From: Bradyrhizobium sp. BR13661
GTDB taxonomy: Bacteria; Pseudomonadota; Alphaproteobacteria; Rhizobiales; Xanthobacteraceae
DNA: 64,000 nt
NCBI RefSeq assembly: GCF_029892425.1
Contig: NZ_JARXWB010000002.1
Coordinates: 372,001-436,000, forward strand
Direction: 5' to 3'
Below the pieces are notes generated by a model. It did not search any database and had not been told where the DNA came from. It saw nothing but the letters and a program-made list of their open reading frames with translations. Every line of letters begins with the position of its first letter. The first letter of the stretch is position 1. Below, one piece after another: positions 41,749 through 49,695 of this stretch. The translations under genes and the position numbers were made by a program.

Positions 41749-42501
41749 ATGACCAAGAGACTCGAAGGTAAAGTTGCGCTGGTGACCGGCGCATCCAAAG
41801 GCATTGGTGCCGAAATCGCCGCCCGGCTTGCATCCGAGGGCGCAGCGGTTGCCGTCAATTACAGCTCCAGCAAGCAGGCCGCCGACCGCGTGGTCGCCGC
41901 CATCGTCGCCAAGGGCGGCAAAGCCGTTGCGGTCCATGGCAATCTGGCCGATGCTAGGGACGTGAAAAACGTCGTCGCGGAGACCGTGAAGGCGCTCGGC
42001 GCGATCGACATCCTCGTCAACAACGCGGGCGTCTACGAGTTCGCCCCGCTCGAGGCCATCACGCCCGAGCACTTCCACAAGCATTTCGACCTCAATGTGC
42101 TTGGCCTGCTGTTGGTCTCGGGTGAGGCGGCGAAGCACTTCAACGGCAAAGGCGGAAGCATCATCAACATCTCCTCCGGCGTCTCGACCATCGCACCGGC
42201 GAACACTGCCGTTTACACCGCGACCAAAGCCTCGGTGGATGCCATCTCCGCCGTGCTGGCGAAGGAGCTCGCGCCGCGCAAGATTCGCGTCAACGCCGTC
42301 AATCCAGGCATGATCGCCACCGAAGGCGTGGTGTCGGCCGGCCTGCACGAGGGCGACATGCGCAAGTGGATCGAATCCACCACCCCGCTCGGCCGCATCG
42401 GCAACGTCGAGGAGATCGCCGCCGCGGTGGCCTTCTTCGCATCGGACGATGCGTCCTACGTCACCGGCGAGACGCTTCACGTCACCGGCGGCCTTCGCTA
42501 G
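41749..42501 (+). CDS. SDR family oxidoreductase (3-oxoacyl/glucose-type)
   Basis: A 250-residue classical SDR with an intact active site: TGASKGIG (13-20), NNAG, S in NISSG and YTATK (catalytic Y and K near 159 and 163), ending YVTGETLHVTGGLR. It should be an NADP-dependent keto or hydroxy reductase. The start at 41749 has GGAAG upstream. It is probably repressed by the divergent ArsR-type protein. The same regulator-plus-SDR layout is common in alphaproteobacteria, where substrates are generally unknown. Confidence 0.9.
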   Translation: MTKRLEGKVALVTGASKGIGAEIAARLASEGAAVAVNYSSSKQAADRVVAAIVAKGGKAVAVHGNLADARDVKNVVAETVKALGAIDILVNNAGVYEFAPLEAITPEHFHKHFDLNVLGLLLVSGEAAKHFNGKGGSIINISSGVSTIAPANTAVYTATKASVDAISAVLAKELAPRKIRVNAVNPGMIATEGVVSAGLHEGDMRKWIESTTPLGRIGNVEEIAAAVAFFASDDASYVTGETLHVTGGLR

Positions 42502-42555
42502 CGAGCGCGACGTCGCCGACGGCGAGGTCCGGACTTCACGGCTTCGGACGAGACA

Positions 42556-42585
42556 ATGGCCCGCATCACGCGGGCCATTTTTGTT
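42556..42585 (+). terminator. Rho-independent terminator after SDR gene
   Basis: ATGGCCCGC and GCGGGCCAT pair around ATCAC, followed by TTTTGTT. The stem and the flank from 42530 match the tRNA-fMet terminator region at 30870-30926. Confidence 0.85.
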
Positions 42586-42798
42586 CTACCCCTCGACCTT
42601 GGCATGATCGAAGACATGATCGAACACATGGGTCGGCCGCCGCGCTGAACGGGATGCTCGCCGGGAGCGATCGGCCGACCTGACGGGCGAAGTCGCGTCC
42701 GCCGCTCCTTTGCCCGACGGGTCGAACAAGTCTTGGAGGCCCTGCAAAGACTTAGCTACTGTGCATGGGGTTGTTTTCGCCTCAGTCGGTAAATTGAA

Positions 42799-42821
42799 GC
42801 AGCGCCTGATCGAGGCGCTGC
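42799..42821. terminator. Perfect hairpin downstream of the sugar-ABC operon
   Basis: GCAGCGCCT and AGGCGCTGC pair perfectly around GATCG, 28 bases past the operon end on the minus strand. The T-tract is poor, so it may be a terminator or a 3' stabilising stem. Confidence 0.55.
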
Positions 42822-42848
42822 AAGAAGGGGCACAAGCTGTAGACGCGG

Positions 42849-44345
42849 TCAGTGGATCGCCGCGTACATGATCTTTTCCTCCGTCGCCTCCAGCGCGGAG
42901 AATTCCTCGACGACCTTGCCCTGGCGTGAGACCAGGATGCGGTCCGACAGCGCCATGATCTCCGGCAGATAGGACGAGATCACCACGACGGCCTTGCCCT
43001 CGTCGGCGAGCCGGTTGATGAGCTCGTGGATCTCGACGATGGCGCCGACGTCGACGCCGCGGGTCGGTTCGTCGAAAATGATCAAGTCGGGTTCCTGCAC
43101 CAGCGACTTGGCGATCACGACCTTCTGCTGATTGCCGCCTGACAGCTCGACCACCTTGCCATCGTTGCTGATGGCGCGAACCTTCAGCCGCTCGATCCAG
43201 GTCTTGCCGACCGCATCGGTCTCCCGCCGCGACAGCATCATGCGGCCCCGCGGAAACTTCGACAGCAGACCGAGATAGATATTGCGCGCGATCGAGGCCG
43301 TCTCGAAGAAGCCCTCGACCTTGCGGTCCTCGGTGACATAGGCGATGCCGGCCTTCACCGCGGGCGCCGGCACGCGGTAGCGCACCGGCTGGTCGTGCAG
43401 CAGGATCTCGCCGCCATGAAAGAAGTCACGCTTGAGCACACCGGCGACGATCTTGAAGGTCTCGGTGCGGCCCGCACCGACGAGGCCGAACACGCCGGTG
43501 ATCTGGCCTGCGAATACCGACAGCGAATTGTTCTTCACCATCGGCGCCATCTTTAAATTTTGCACCGTGAGTACCCGCGTGCCGGCTGGTCGCACAGTGC
43601 TCTTGCGCGCGCCATAGAGCGTGTTGGAGAGGTCGCGCCCGACCATGGCCTGCACGATCGCGGCGCGATCGAACCTGGCGACATCATCGGTCACGACATG
43701 CTTGCCGTCGCGCAGCACCGTGATGCGGTCGGCCAGTAGCAGAGCCTCTTCCAGGGCATGCGAGATGAACACGATGGAGACGCCGCGCTTCTTCAGGTCG
43801 CGGACAAGGTCGAAGAAGTATTTCTTCTCCTCCGGCGTCAGCGACGCCGTCGGCTCGTCGAAGATGATGACCTTGGCGCGGTGCAGGACCGCGCGTGCGA
43901 TCTCCACCATCTGCTTCTTGGCCGCGCCAAGGCCGCTGACGGTCGCGGTCGGCGTGACGTCGAAATTGAGCGATTGCAGGAATTGCTGTGCGGCGATGTA
44001 GATGCCGCGCAATCGGTTGTAGAACTTCTCCTGCCCGAGAAACAGGTTTTGCGCGACCGTCATCGTCGGTACCAGGCTGTTTTCCTGGAAGACCATGGCG
44101 ATGCCGAGGTTGCGCGCCTCCAGAGGCGTCTTCGGCGTAACGTCCGCGCCGTCGACCGTCATGGTCCCCGAGGTCAGCGTCACCACGCCCGCCATCACCT
44201 TGGTGAGGGTGGACTTGCCGGCCCCGTTCTCGCCGACCAGTGCGTGGATCTCGCCGCGGCGGAGGTCGAAGTCCACTCCGTCGATCGCGGGCACACCCGC
44301 ATAGAGCTTTGTCGCCTTGCGCAGCGAGAGTGCGATGTCGCTCAT
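42849..44345 (-). CDS. Sugar-type ABC importer ATPase, two nucleotide-binding domains
   Basis: A 498-residue tandem ATPase of the RbsA/XylG/MglA class. The first half has an intact Walker A GENGAGKST and Walker B IIFDEPTASL; its signature is unusual (SGLGAAKKQ rather than LSxGxxQ). The second half has the family's degenerate Walker A (GLVGAGRTE), then LSGGNQQKVVIAK and IIFDEPTRGVD. The ATG overlaps the stop of the propeller gene by four bases. It energises the importer made by the two permeases and the binding protein. A longer frame to 44990 is propeller sequence in another frame. Confidence 0.92.
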   Translation of the reverse strand: MSDIALSLRKATKLYAGVPAIDGVDFDLRRGEIHALVGENGAGKSTLTKVMAGVVTLTSGTMTVDGADVTPKTPLEARNLGIAMVFQENSLVPTMTVAQNLFLGQEKFYNRLRGIYIAAQQFLQSLNFDVTPTATVSGLGAAKKQMVEIARAVLHRAKVIIFDEPTASLTPEEKKYFFDLVRDLKKRGVSIVFISHALEEALLLADRITVLRDGKHVVTDDVARFDRAAIVQAMVGRDLSNTLYGARKSTVRPAGTRVLTVQNLKMAPMVKNNSLSVFAGQITGVFGLVGAGRTETFKIVAGVLKRDFFHGGEILLHDQPVRYRVPAPAVKAGIAYVTEDRKVEGFFETASIARNIYLGLLSKFPRGRMMLSRRETDAVGKTWIERLKVRAISNDGKVVELSGGNQQKVVIAKSLVQEPDLIIFDEPTRGVDVGAIVEIHELINRLADEGKAVVVISSYLPEIMALSDRILVSRQGKVVEEFSALEATEEKIMYAAIH

Positions 44346-45439
44346 GTCCGAAACTCCTCGGCAAGGCCGGCAAGCGGCAGTCGCAGGACACGGCCCGGCC
44401 CCTTGGCAATCAGGATGAGATCGCCGCCCAGCTCGCCAGCTGCGACGACGCCATGGTTGATGCCGTCGACCCGGCTGTGCAGCGAATAGAGCGGCTGGCC
44501 GTCGGCATCGAGACGGATGACGAGGCCATAGGAACGCGGCGGCGCCCACGGCTTGATGACGCCCATGGTCTTGATGTGCGCGCCCTGCATCGGCTCCTTG
44601 AACGAGCGCCCGGAGCGCAGGCGCGGTGCCACCCAATAGGCCGGATCGATCTCGGCCATCATGCGACGCCGATAGCCGGGCTCGCGTAACACGAACTCGA
44701 CCAACTGGGTTCGTGCAGTGAAAGCGGTGAGCCAGTAGCCACCGCCGGAAGCCTTCGACAGCCGCGATGGATAGACGGGGAGATGCGCAAGCACGACCTT
44801 TGGCGACGCGCCGGGCGCGACGAGAACGAGACGATGGCGCCAGCTCTCGCTGACCAGCACGGCGCTGCCATGGGCGCAGGCGCCGAAGGCATAGCCGAGC
44901 CCCTGGGCCAAGCGCGTCACGGTCTTGGCGCTGGGATCGAGTTTGAACACGCGGCCGGTGCGATTCAGCTCGAGCAAGTCGCGCGCCCAATCGTCGACGC
45001 CTGACGTCGCTGAGCCATCCGTTGCGATGAGCGTATCGTCGCCCGCCAGTGCGAGTGCGTTGACGGCGTTGAACGCTACGTCAGTGAATGTCATGCTCGG
45101 CTGCTCCGCCGAGGGGCTCGCGTAAACACGCACCTCGCGTCCCCCCAGCGCGACGGCAAGGCCGCCGCCGGGAAGGGCACAGAGCGCTGATATCGGCCGC
45201 TCGAAGCTGCGCACCTGCGATGCCGTGGCGCCGTTCAGGCACATCAGCCGTGGGCCGTCCGCGATAAAGAGGTTGCTTCCATCGGTCGCGAGGTCTTCCG
45301 GCGCCTCGCATGTCAATAAGGTCTCGGCCGATTCCAGCTTCTGGTTGGGCTTCAATGCGCCGTCGAAGGACGGCACGGTGATGGTGGCCTCGCCGCGTCC
45401 GAGAAAGCGGTTGGCGAAGTCCCTGACGGCAGCGATCAC
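44342..45439 (-). CDS. Stand-alone SMP-30/strictosidine-synthase-like beta-propeller
   Basis: A 365-residue protein made of propeller repeats (APEDLATDGSNLFIADG, ISALCALPGGGLAVAL, NALALAGDDTLIATDGS) and the family block YPSRLSKASGGGYWLTAF...PGYRRRMMAE. It parallels the C-terminal half of the fused permease next door. Such propellers are calcium-dependent lactonases or related hydrolases; substrate unknown. There is no signal peptide, so it is cytoplasmic. The GTG at 45439 is favoured (GGGGAAG upstream, GTGA overlap with the fused gene) over GTG 45454. Confidence 0.82.
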   Translation of the reverse strand: MIAAVRDFANRFLGRGEATITVPSFDGALKPNQKLESAETLLTCEAPEDLATDGSNLFIADGPRLMCLNGATASQVRSFERPISALCALPGGGLAVALGGREVRVYASPSAEQPSMTFTDVAFNAVNALALAGDDTLIATDGSATSGVDDWARDLLELNRTGRVFKLDPSAKTVTRLAQGLGYAFGACAHGSAVLVSESWRHRLVLVAPGASPKVVLAHLPVYPSRLSKASGGGYWLTAFTARTQLVEFVLREPGYRRRMMAEIDPAYWVAPRLRSGRSFKEPMQGAHIKTMGVIKPWAPPRSYGLVIRLDADGQPLYSLHSRVDGINHGVVAAGELGGDLILIAKGPGRVLRLPLAGLAEEFRT

Positions 45440-47553
45440 GACTGCTTCCCCCACCGCTTGTCATATTGGACGAAGTTCGGATCGGCCTTGTCGAGCTTGT
45501 AGCGGCCGATCCGGTTGTTGAGGATGCCGCCGAGATAGAGATAGCCGCGATGCTCGCGCATCGAGGTGATCATCGGATGGTTCTCGCCGTGCAGGTCCCA
45601 GAACGATTCGACGATCTTGCCCTGCTCGTTGAACTTGACCACACAGCCCGTGTTGATGTTGGGGAATAGCCATTCATCGACCGGCACGCGCTTGGCCATG
45701 CGGCGGCGGAAGCCCGGCATCTTCCAGGCGAGGTCGAGCGAGGGGCTGCGCATGCCGACCAGCGCCAGCCAGTAATTGCCGTCGGAAGCGAGATTGATGT
45801 TGTCGGGGTAGCCTGGGAGATTATCCATCACCACTTCGACCGCGCCCTTCTTCGGTCCCGCGAACCAGTAGCGCTTGATCGAGCAGCCAAATGTTTCGGC
45901 GAACAGGATCGATTGGCCGTCACTGGCCACGCAGATGCCGTTGGGGAATTTGAGGCCGCGCAGTTCGGTGCGCGTCGTGCCGGTCTTGGTGTCGTAGGAG
46001 ATGATGCGGCCGTTGCCGCGCGCTTCCAGTCCGTCGATTGGCCATTCGTCCATCTCGTAGCGGACCGTCGCTTCCGAGAAGAAGATCAGGCCGTCGTCGG
46101 TGATGTCGAGGTCGTCTGCGAGGCGCAGGCGGCTGTCGTCGTTGACCGAACGCATGCTGCGGTTGGTTTCGTCGGTCGCCTTTTCCACCGTGCCGTCAGG
46201 CTTGACGCGATAGAGCCCCATGCCGCCGATGCAGACATAGAGATTGTCCTCGCGATCGAAGGCCATGCCGAGCGGCTGGCCGCCGATATGGGCGAACACT
46301 TCCATCTTCTGGTAGTCGGGCGCGAGGAAGCGCATGATGTCGCCATGGCGCGAGCCGGCATAGAGATTGTCATGACGATCGAGGATGACGTCTTCCGGCG
46401 CCTCGATGCGGCCAAGGCCGATCGCCTCGACGTCGCGCAGCTTGTCGTTCTGCTCGAATGGGCCGCCCTGTCCGATTTCGGTGGGCGGCGGTGGCGGCAG
46501 CTCGTGATAGGTCGGCGCGACATAAACCTTGCTGATGATGCGGGTCCGGTTCTTCTGCCAGCGGATATCGACCATGGCGGCGACGAGCAGGATGCCGGCG
46601 AGCGCCATGCGGTTGACGCCGCCGCGCGCGTTCATGGTGGTGAGACCGTTGGTGATCAGGAGCACGATCAGTACACCCACCGCCGATTTGGCGACCGAGC
46701 CTTTGCCGCCGCCGAGCGTGATGCCGCCGAGCACGGTCGCGGTCAGTACGATCACTTCCAATCCGACGCCGATGTCGCCGCCGACAGTGCCGAGCCGCGA
46801 GGCGAAGAACAGCGCGGCAATGCTGGTCAGCACGCCGCTCGCGACGTAGCACAGCGCAATCGTGCGCCGGACGGGAATGCCCGAATTGTACGCTGATCGA
46901 CGCGAGCCGCCGATGGCGGTGATGTGCCAGCCCGGGCGCAGTCGCGTCATGAAGACATGCCCGAAGATGGCGATGACGATATAGGCGAGCGCCACGGTCG
47001 GAATGCCCAGGACAGAGCCCGCGCCGATGAAATCCCATGACGGGATATCGGGGAAGGCCGAGGCGATCGCGTTGGAGTAACGCTGGATCAGGAGATCGTA
47101 GGCCGAGCGGTAGATGATCAGCGTGATCAGCGTGGTGATGAAGGCGCGCAGCCGCAGATATCCGACCAGGATGCCGTTGACGGCGCCGAGCATCGCGCCA
47201 CAAAGCAGCGTGGCGACCACGACCGCCGGAACCGGCCAGCCCGCAACGTCAAGCAGATAGAGGGCGCAAAAATCCGTCAGCGCGAAGATCGATCCGACTG
47301 ACAGATCGATGCCGCCGACGATGACCACCAGCGCGAGCCCGAGCGCGATGAAGCCGATCTCTCCGGCCTGGCGCGCTGTGTCGGCGAGGCTCGCCGGCGA
47401 CAGGAAATTGTCGATGGAGCGGCTGAACGCGATGCCGACGATCAGGAGAAGGATGACGGGGATGGCTGTCTCGGTCCATCGCTTGGACAGGATCTCACCG
47501 AGCAGATGATCGGGCCAGTAGCGGTAACGCAGGCTTGTGATTGTGTCGCGCAT
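45436..47553 (-). CDS. ABC permease fused to a beta-propeller lactonase-like domain
   Basis: A 705-residue fusion. Residues 1-340 are an RbsC/XylH-type permease with about nine transmembrane helices and the GGIDLSVGSIFALTD hallmark. A proline-rich linker (ELPPPPPTE, around 345-355) leads to a propeller, residues 375-705, with EAPEDVILDRHDNLYAGS, FPNGICVASDGQSILFAET and the PDNINLASDGNYWLALV...PGFRRRMAK block of SMP-30/strictosidine-synthase-like hydrolases. Both termini of this permease class are normally cytoplasmic, so the propeller probably faces the cytoplasm. One continuous frame with no stop rules out a sequencing artefact at the join. ATG 47553 has GGA six bases upstream; 47559 is an alternative. 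Confidence 0.9.
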   Translation of the reverse strand: MRDTITSLRYRYWPDHLLGEILSKRWTETAIPVILLLIVGIAFSRSIDNFLSPASLADTARQAGEIGFIALGLALVVIVGGIDLSVGSIFALTDFCALYLLDVAGWPVPAVVVATLLCGAMLGAVNGILVGYLRLRAFITTLITLIIYRSAYDLLIQRYSNAIASAFPDIPSWDFIGAGSVLGIPTVALAYIVIAIFGHVFMTRLRPGWHITAIGGSRRSAYNSGIPVRRTIALCYVASGVLTSIAALFFASRLGTVGGDIGVGLEVIVLTATVLGGITLGGGKGSVAKSAVGVLIVLLITNGLTTMNARGGVNRMALAGILLVAAMVDIRWQKNRTRIISKVYVAPTYHELPPPPPTEIGQGGPFEQNDKLRDVEAIGLGRIEAPEDVILDRHDNLYAGSRHGDIMRFLAPDYQKMEVFAHIGGQPLGMAFDREDNLYVCIGGMGLYRVKPDGTVEKATDETNRSMRSVNDDSRLRLADDLDITDDGLIFFSEATVRYEMDEWPIDGLEARGNGRIISYDTKTGTTRTELRGLKFPNGICVASDGQSILFAETFGCSIKRYWFAGPKKGAVEVVMDNLPGYPDNINLASDGNYWLALVGMRSPSLDLAWKMPGFRRRMAKRVPVDEWLFPNINTGCVVKFNEQGKIVESFWDLHGENHPMITSMREHRGYLYLGGILNNRIGRYKLDKADPNFVQYDKRWGKQS

Positions 47554-47591
47554 CGGCATTCCAGCTGGGCATGGATACTATTGAGAGCGAG

Positions 47592-47616
47592 GCCCCCGGG
47601 ACTTTGTCCCCCGGGG
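47592..47616. other. Intercistronic hairpin between binding protein and fused permease genes
   Basis: GGGAC/GTCCC with a TTT loop, then a small internal mismatch and an outer CCC/GGG stem. A stem directly after a binding-protein gene commonly keeps the upstream message more abundant than the permease message; here that is inference. Confidence 0.45.
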
Positions 47617-47635
47617 ACCACGAGCGTCGGCGCGA

Positions 47636-48646
47636 TTATTTTTTGAGGTCGCTGAGATTCCAGCACGTCGTCTGGCTGTCAGCGTTCTCCTTGGTGATCG
47701 GAACCAGCGTGGTGTATTCCGAACCCTTGATGGAGCCAGGCTTGGCACCCGAGGACAGCAGCCACTTGATCGTACCGGCCATTTGCGTAGCCTGGGTCGG
47801 CACGTCGTAGCTCATGTTGAGATCGAACGCGCCTGACTTCACCAGCTCGCAGGCACCCTTGCGTTCGCCGCCGCCCGATGTCGCGAGGAACACCTTGCCG
47901 GTAAGGCCAGCTTCCTTCACGGCAGCAGCCGTGCCGATGTCCATGCCGTCCCAGAAGCCGACGATGCCGCAGAGATCGGGATTCTGCTTCAGCACCGTCT
48001 GCGTGATCGCCTTGGCCTTGGCAGCATCCCAATCGGCGGCCTGGCTCGACACCACCTTGATCTCAGGATGCTTGGCAAGCACGTTCTCGACGCCCTTGAG
48101 CGTGTAGGCGCTCGCGGCGGCAGACAGCGCGCCCTGGATGATGGCGATCTTGTTCGACTTGCCCTCGCAGGCCTTGACCACGCCTTCGGTCTGGCGCTCG
48201 CCGATCTCGACCCAGTTGGCGCCGACGAAGGCGGAGCTGCGATAGGCCGAGCCCATGTTGATCTGGATGACGTAGATGCCTTCGTTCTCGGCGCGCTGCA
48301 GCAGTTTTGCGTAGGTCTGCACGTCGGGATTATGGACCACCATCACCGCCGGCTTTTCCGAGATCAGCGAGGTCACAGCCTGCGCGCCGGCATTGGTGTT
48401 CCAGTTGGCGTCGCGGATCACGAACTTGACGCCGTATGGCTCGAGCTCCTTCTTGAGGCCCGCATACCAGCCCTCGGTGAGGTCGAAATTCATCGCCACC
48501 GGCACGTAGGCGACAGTCTTGCCGGCGAGGGCTTCCTTGAACGGTTTCTGGAACGGCTCGTCCAGGCCCTGCTGGGCCAGAGCCGGTCCGGTCAGTGCGG
48601 CGAGCGTCAGTGCGGCGAGGGTTGCTTTTGTCGGGTTGGTCTTCAT
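47636..48646 (-). CDS. Sugar-type ABC importer substrate-binding protein
   Basis: A 336-residue type I periplasmic binding protein with a signal peptide (MKTNPTKATLAALTLAALTGPALA, cleavage after ALA). The ribose-binding-like fold is seen in TVAYVPVAMNFDLTEGWYAGLKKELEPYGV, NPDVQTYAKLLQRAENEGIYVI and the ligand-loop VGFWDGMDIGTAAAVKEAG. Xylose, ribose, inositol or a sugar acid/lactone are candidates. A strong AAGGAGGA precedes the ATG. It lies between the two permease genes, with a hairpin behind it. Confidence 0.92.
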   Translation of the reverse strand: MKTNPTKATLAALTLAALTGPALAQQGLDEPFQKPFKEALAGKTVAYVPVAMNFDLTEGWYAGLKKELEPYGVKFVIRDANWNTNAGAQAVTSLISEKPAVMVVHNPDVQTYAKLLQRAENEGIYVIQINMGSAYRSSAFVGANWVEIGERQTEGVVKACEGKSNKIAIIQGALSAAASAYTLKGVENVLAKHPEIKVVSSQAADWDAAKAKAITQTVLKQNPDLCGIVGFWDGMDIGTAAAVKEAGLTGKVFLATSGGGERKGACELVKSGAFDLNMSYDVPTQATQMAGTIKWLLSSGAKPGSIKGSEYTTLVPITKENADSQTTCWNLSDLKK

Positions 48647-48684
48647 TGCTTCCTCCTTGGTTGTCGTTGTCGTTCTTCGGTCGT

Positions 48685-49656
48685 TCAGATATCGCCCTGC
48701 TGTGCCGTTTCTTCGTTGCGCGGATTCAGGAAAGAGTCCGTGATGACGGCGAGCAGCAGGACCACGCCCTTGATGAGATTTTGGCCGGCGTAGGAGATGT
48801 CCATGATGGTCATGCCGTTGAGCATGGTGCCGATCAGGAGCGTGCCGATGATGACGTTGAGGACGCCGCCGCGCCCGCCGGACAGACCGATGCCGCCGAG
48901 CACGACGACGAGCACGACGTCGTAGATCAGCGTCGAGTTGAAGATGCGCGTCGGCATCGAATTGACGGAGGCGGCCAGCACGAGGCCGGCGAAGCAGCCG
49001 ATCAGCGCGGCGATGACATATTGCAGGACGATGATGGGGCGCGTCGGGATGCCGGTGACGCGCGCGGCGTAGGGGTTGTCGCCGATGGCGTAGATATAGG
49101 CGCCCCAGCGCGTCCGCCGCAGCAGGAACGCCACCACGAGGCAGGCGATCGCGAACATCACGATCGCGGTGGGAATGCCGAGGATGGTACCCTGGCCCAA
49201 TCGCTCAAAGCCGTCCATGCCAGAACTCCACTGCACGACGTCGAGCTGGAATAGTGCCGCTTGGCCAAGGCCTGCGAGCAGGAGACCGGTCGCAAGCGTC
49301 GCGAACAGTGAGGGCACTTCTGCGTAGGCGATCAGCCAGCCATTGAAGAGGCCAAAGGCGATCGCGATCAGGAAGGCAACGGTGAGCGAGGCCGGCAGCG
49401 AATGTCCGTTCTGCACCATCTGCAGCACGAGCCCCGGCGGCACCGCGAGGGCCGCAATCAGGGAGATGTCGATGCCGCGGCCGATCACGACGATCGCCAT
49501 GGCGAGGCCAAGGATACCGAGCACCGCCACGTTCTGGAGCAGCGTCAGCATATTCTCGGCCGTCAGGAAGCCATTCAGGAAGATCGAGAAGACCAGGAAC
49601 AGGAGCGCGAAAACCGCAAACACGATCTCCTGCTGGTTGAACCGGAAGCGCTTCAT
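48685..49656 (-). CDS. Sugar-type ABC importer permease
   Basis: A 323-residue permease with about nine transmembrane helices and the RbsC-type GRGIDISLIAALAVPPGL segment and GGIGLSGGRGGVLNVIIGTLLI hallmark near the end. It is the partner of the fused permease, so the translocation pore is probably a heterodimer. There is no propeller extension. It is 38 bases upstream of the binding-protein gene, and 39 bases downstream of the acyl-CoA synthetase gene, whose stop precedes it on the same strand, so the synthetase could be part of the transcript. Confidence 0.92.
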   Translation of the reverse strand: MKRFRFNQQEIVFAVFALLFLVFSIFLNGFLTAENMLTLLQNVAVLGILGLAMAIVVIGRGIDISLIAALAVPPGLVLQMVQNGHSLPASLTVAFLIAIAFGLFNGWLIAYAEVPSLFATLATGLLLAGLGQAALFQLDVVQWSSGMDGFERLGQGTILGIPTAIVMFAIACLVVAFLLRRTRWGAYIYAIGDNPYAARVTGIPTRPIIVLQYVIAALIGCFAGLVLAASVNSMPTRIFNSTLIYDVVLVVVLGGIGLSGGRGGVLNVIIGTLLIGTMLNGMTIMDISYAGQNLIKGVVLLLAVITDSFLNPRNEETAQQGDI

Positions 49657-49695
49657 TCGTCTTGTCTTTCTTGGACTTCGGTTGGCGTCCGACCG

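Larger units (their letters stand above)
42502..42848. other. 347-bp gap between convergent genes
   Basis: The gap holds the SDR terminator at 42556 and the hairpin at 42799. The segment 42530-42590 resembles the sequence just downstream of the tRNA-fMet gene. The middle holds no open frame with a credible start and no family resemblance. Confidence 0.5.
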
